Shown: one piece after another, positions 59,721-64,000 of the stretch
Layout of the letters: the number at the start of each line of letters is the position of its first letter
Numbering within the stretch: the first letter of the stretch is position 1
From: Atrichornis clamosus
Taxonomy: Eukaryota > Chordata > Aves > Passeriformes > Menuridae
DNA: 64,000 nucleotides
Assembly (NCBI GenBank): GCA_013400975.1
Contig: WBMZ01003425.1
Coordinates: 62,001-126,000, forward strand
Reading direction: 5' to 3'
Notes under the pieces: generated by a model
Seen by the model: the letters and a program-made list of their open reading frames with translations, nothing else
Told to the model about the DNA's origin: nothing
Databases searched by the model: none
Translations under genes and position numbers: made by a program

Positions 59721-62700
59721 ACAAGTAGCATGCAGCATGATTGTAATCAGATGCTTAGGAAAGAATTGTAGATGAGGACATTTTGATTTACAGCCCCATT
59801 TAGTTTAAAGCTGCATTGGCAAGTCTAACTCCAAAAGCAAAGGCTTATGAGATATGGCCAAGCTGCCAAGGACCCGTGATGGAACAAAACATAACTGAGA
59901 CAGGATCTGCCAGTGAAATTTAGTTGGACCTGCAGAGGAACCTTTGTGGGCTGACCCTGAAGAACATGGGCACTCTGTCTGCTGCAAACAGGATTGTTCT
60001 GCTCTTTGTAGTGAAGGAGACTCATTCAAACTCCTCAGTGAAACAGCAGTGGGCAGGTTTGACTGTACAGACTTCTGTCCAGCTACAGCAATCGGGAGTG
60101 TCTGTGGTTTATTAAAATGGGAAAACTACTTTCTATTTGTGATAATGCCGTTGACAGCAGTGGATACTGCAGAAAATATGAGAACAACTTTATTGGGCTT
60201 GTGAATTATCCAAAAATCAGAGCAACAAAAAACACTAGAGTCTGGGTATCCTTCCAAGAATCTTTGGATGAATTCCCAATGCCAGCGTTTCCTTTATCTC
60301 CTCTTAAAAAGTCCTCTCCCACTTTGGGGCTGGTACTGGAGGAAGAGTCATCACTTATCCCTAATTTTCAGTTCTGCACTACAGGTATCACAGCTGAGTG
60401 AAAACATCAAAGCAATTTTTTTGTTTAACCTTTCCAAATATCTGCAATAGTTTCATCAGCAAAAAAAGTCCTACATCCAACTAAATGTATGTGTCCATAT
60501 GCAGAAAAGAGTAAAGGAGTAACAAAAATAATTCCTTACAATAATTTATGAACACCTAATAAGTTTTAATTTTAAGATGTAAGTGCTGAGATAAGCACAA
60601 AGAAATTAAGTTGGATGTCTCTGAGAGCACAGAAAGAAGAATGGATTGGAATGCAAATCTCCACACAAACTCATACTTGTAAGCATGGGTATTGTCCATT
60701 ACTTGAGAGTAGCTCAATTTAAATAATCAATTTGCAAGAGAAAACTGCTGGTGCATTTAATATACTGAACTTCCCCCACTGGACTGTGCCTGTGACCTGC
60801 TCTGCTTAAAATATGGAGAAATGGAATTAAATAAACCAGAACGAAACAGCTGCTCCCTTTTAACTGCATTTTGCATATGCAAGTTCTTATTTTTTAAAAA
60901 TGAAATGGAATATTATGTTTGCTTGTGTTGATACAATTTTCAAAATACATTTGTCTTATTTTGGAAAGACAGTTCTTTTAAATGCTTTCTGCCCTTACTT
61001 TTGGATGGAAATATGAGTTTTTTTATAGGAATATTCCAGGTAAATGCATGAGGAGCTTTCAAAACAGCAAGGACCTATTAGAAACTTTGGCAGAAATGGG
61101 GAGGTGTTTCACTGGCCTTTAGCCCTCCTTCTGGAGGGATTTCTCTGCACAGAACTCCTTTGCAAAGCATGGTAGGCTTGGAGCAACACTGTTACGAGGC
61201 TGTTCACCCACTGGTAATTGGCAATTAAGCCTGGTATAAAAGGCTAATGGCAATTCTCTTCTGCTTGGAGAGTCAGAGGTAGAAATCCTGCCTGAACAGA
61301 CTGAAGACATCTGTGAAACTCCCTAAAGTGAGTCATGAAAAGGACATAACCTCTCAAGTGGCTGTCATGAATTTTAAGGGCAGAGTCCCTAAAAACATAT
61401 ATGGAAACCATGAAAAATCTAGGGCATCTTATTGTGCAGAGGGAATTATTGTTGATTTGAAGGAACCAGGGTGTAGCAGCCTTCATCTAAATATGCAGAA
61501 ACAGGTAAGCTCCTGGAATCCTGGTGCAATCCCACCATTGACTAGGAATGGCACTGGGAGACTTGGATGACCCTTTGTGTACATGACTTTTATTTAGAAG
61601 AAATAAAAACTACCCAGTAGCACTGGTCTCAACACTAATAATGGGGACTGAAAATGTTGACAAAAGACTGGCAAAACCAGTGTTAGAAGTGATTACTGAG
61701 TCACGACTGAATAAACAGCCTAGTGAATAGGTATAGACCTTTTGATGTATAATTTTTTTCTGTCATATTCTGATGAAAACACATCTGTAGATACAGTATT
61801 TGAGCCAAACTTATTCTTTCTCTTATCTAATAGGGAGGGTCTTAAAGTGAGGAAAAATCTTCTTCCTCTGGTCGTATTCTGACAAGGTCTAGTAGGTACA
61901 CAAGCAGGAAAATAAGATTAGAAAGCAAATATCGTAGATGGCTGATGGGATATTCTCCGTGAGAGACCCGTGCAGCATCAGGCAGGCTGCACAGCGTGCA
62001 GCTGCAAACTTCCAGGAATGGTGATACCAGGTAGGACCACAGCTGTGTCTCCTCAGAGTCACGGACCCCACAGGGACATCTTCGTTAAAATGAAGGTCAA
62101 AACAACTGTCCTGACTCAGAGAGTTTGTGACGTACCCAGCTGCCCTCAGACACTTCCCAGAGAGAGCAAAACAGACGTGACCCAAACTCTGGACCCCCAC
62201 GTGAAGAGGTGCACCAGACCTTTGTGAGTGCTGCTACCCCCTTAGGCGGTATTTTCCCTTTTTTTGCACTATAGAATATTGGTCAATATGCACACAAAAA
62301 ACCCCAACCGACTGAAATATTAAGTCAATATGAACTTGAACTCATCAACCACAATAACAGCTTAAAATTATACTAGAAGCAGAGGCAGTAGGTTGAACCA
62401 AGGATCCTAACAGCTGAAATCTCTGCTGTACAGCAAGAGCAACAAAGAGAGCATCTACTCCTATCGCACAAACTAGAACAAAAAAGCTTTGAATTATGTC
62501 AGAACTCCGTGGATACCTTGGAATGCAAATCTTGGACGTATCATGTCTGTTGCACACCCTTTCACTCCCTTGGTTTTGGCTTTTAAGTCAAGGAGGGGGA
62601 AGAAAAATCAGGATTCACTCTAGTGGTCTGGGATTACTGAGGACAGATGCTGCTGTGTCTGGAGTTGCTCCTCAACTTCCTTGGAGGCCAGCACTTGGTT

Positions 62701-63379
62701 CATACTCAGGCACTCCACAATCCCATGAGTCCTGCATCTTGCTGGAGGAGAGGGAAAACTACATTGAAAACAATTTTCAGTGCAAGGTACTGCCTAAGAA
62801 TAGAGATATTCATCTGAAGGGAGATGGTCTAGCTATAGATTTCTTGAGATAAATCATTTTATTCATAGAATGGCATCACCAGTTAATGAATTTTTCTGAA
62901 GTCTGGCTACCCCTCACTTTTAACTTCTGACCATTTGCTGCTTTTATGTCTTTGATGCACTTCCATCTCATAAATTGCAAATGAGAAACCTTTTTTGAAG
63001 TATGTGAATTTCACTTAATGTTATTCTAGTCCACCAGGAATGTGAACATGAACCAAACTTTGACTCCCAACAGAGGGTTGCCACAGCTGGATACAGCCAC
63101 ATGTTTCTTACTGCTTCCTTTACATTTTCTAATTCACACAGGCTCTCAGAAATAAGCAAACAAACAATTGAACTGGCTAACAGACCAAGGATAATTTAAT
63201 GTTTGAGGATTTTTTCTGACAAAAGATCAAAGTATTAGGTAAATTTTTTTTTCTGATAAAAGTGTTTTGCTGCACACACATTTTAAAACCTGAAAACCTT
63301 GTGCAGTATACAAGAAGAGCAGTTTGAGGGTTAGGGCTTTACATTTATACATTTGAAATATCACAGGCAACTCCTCTGC
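59721..63379. other. Unique noncoding sequence
   Basis: Overlapping short plus frames at 59924-60450 and opposed frames at 61119-62227 are not credible genes. No repeat family was recognised. Confidence 0.5.
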
Positions 63380-63472
63380 TTTTCATTTTGCAGATGAAGA
63401 GATGGAACAAGTCATTTTATGATCTTTAGGCTGAAGTAAAATATTGGCAGAACGGGAAAAGAACCCAGACTT
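63380..63472 (-). repeat. Degraded MIR/L2-type element
   Basis: 'tttcattttgcagatgaaga', then 'atattggcagaacgggaaaa', then 'gaacccagac' follow the order of the reverse-complement MIR core from the 'ttttacagatgagg' block to the 'gaaccc' block. It is heavily eroded. Confidence 0.45.
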
Positions 63473-64000
63473 CTTTCTCTGCATTCCTTTCTCTCCTTCC
63501 TTCAACCTTCAGATCCCAATTTCATCATAAAAATAAAATACCTTACAGAAACCATACACACATGGCACTGACATGTTTTGGCCTTTCCTCTGGCACATGA
63601 ATCCATTCAGAGCCACCCATATGAAATGATGGTTCAGTAGGAGTACGGCCAGGTCCTACCTCCTTCTGCTCTCCTGGCAAATCTGGATAAGCTAACTGAG
63701 GAATTTAGGAGGATTTAATGGCTATTTGATCCTCACTAAAAGGCCCAGACAGATGAGCCAGTCTCAGGTCATGGTGAGTGGTGAGGGACTAACTTTTGCC
63801 CTCATCAGTTTGCCTAAATTTACCATGAACCTCTAAGAGTTTTACTTTATTGGAAAATTTTACTTTACCCAGCACTGGATCCATGTTTAACCTGGATTTC
63901 ATGTAAGTTTTCTTTGCAATTTGAGGGTATTTGAAAAGCAGGTAGTTTTCACAAAGAGTTATTTTTAGGTAGCTTATGGAACTTCAAAACAGGTAAGAAT
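63473..64000. other. Unique noncoding sequence, right edge
   Basis: I see no gene or repeat. Any feature crossing the window end would not be visible. Confidence 0.5.

Noticed and set aside
63329..63341. Interstitial telomeric repeat
   Set aside because: At most two imperfect TTAGGG units, within chance expectation.
1..64000. Prokaryotic or phage operon, CRISPR, toxin-antitoxin or similar system
   Set aside because: There are no tightly packed genes, ribosome-binding sites or regularly spaced repeats; composition and repeats are vertebrate.

Overview
The window looks like vertebrate nuclear DNA, most probably from a bird. The best evidence is two short, 5'-truncated CR1 LINE 3' ends (about 21077-21131 on the plus strand and 22440-22542 on the minus strand). 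Both carry the avian-type tail: the lightly diverged 'gggttggaagggacct' motif or its complement, followed by a tail like 'cctatgatt'. Other support comes from very low interspersed-repeat density, a few decayed amniote-wide MIR/L2-type remnants, general CpG depletion, and the absence of Shine-Dalgarno-led, tightly packed genes. A crocodilian or turtle is less likely but not excluded.

I found no protein-coding gene, rRNA, functional tRNA, CRISPR array or intact mobile element. Every long open frame (the longest are 201, 179, 163 and 159 codons) is unlike any family I know. Most lie in GC-rich patches where several frames on both strands are open together, and some begin only at a non-ATG codon. 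The window is best read as intergenic 'gene desert' or the inside of a very long intron. An unrecognised short exon or lncRNA cannot be excluded by eye.

Layout: 1-1.3 kb unique sequence; 1.3-1.66 kb a candidate regulatory element with a CpG cluster and an inverted GATA-site pair; 1.66-21 kb mostly unique sequence alternating AT-rich stretches with small GC-rich patches (1.7-2.0, 5.4-6.3, 12.4-13.7, 16.0-16.3, 20.4-21.0 kb), with one old MIR-like fragment near 9.0 kb; 21-22.6 kb the two CR1 pieces; 23.6 and 29.4 kb MIR-like remnants; 32.5 kb a candidate element with overlapping SOX and RUNX sites; 34.7-35.2 kb a G-rich patch with a predicted G-quadruplex; 37.8-41.0 kb an AT-rich, repeat-free block that most resembles a cluster of conserved noncoding elements and ends in a palindromic RFX X-box; 45.3-45.6 kb another CpG-bearing candidate element; 46.4-47.6 kb a GC-rich patch containing a 24-bp minisatellite; 51.57 kb a palindromic homeodomain-site cluster; 59.55-59.72 kb a homeodomain-rich candidate element; 63.4 kb a last MIR-like remnant.

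If the candidate elements are real, the simplest model is a regulatory landscape controlling a distant developmental gene that is not in the window. This is inference. The sequence directly shows the motifs, repeats and lack of genes; conservation and activity cannot be seen here. I found no support for a previously undescribed coding system.
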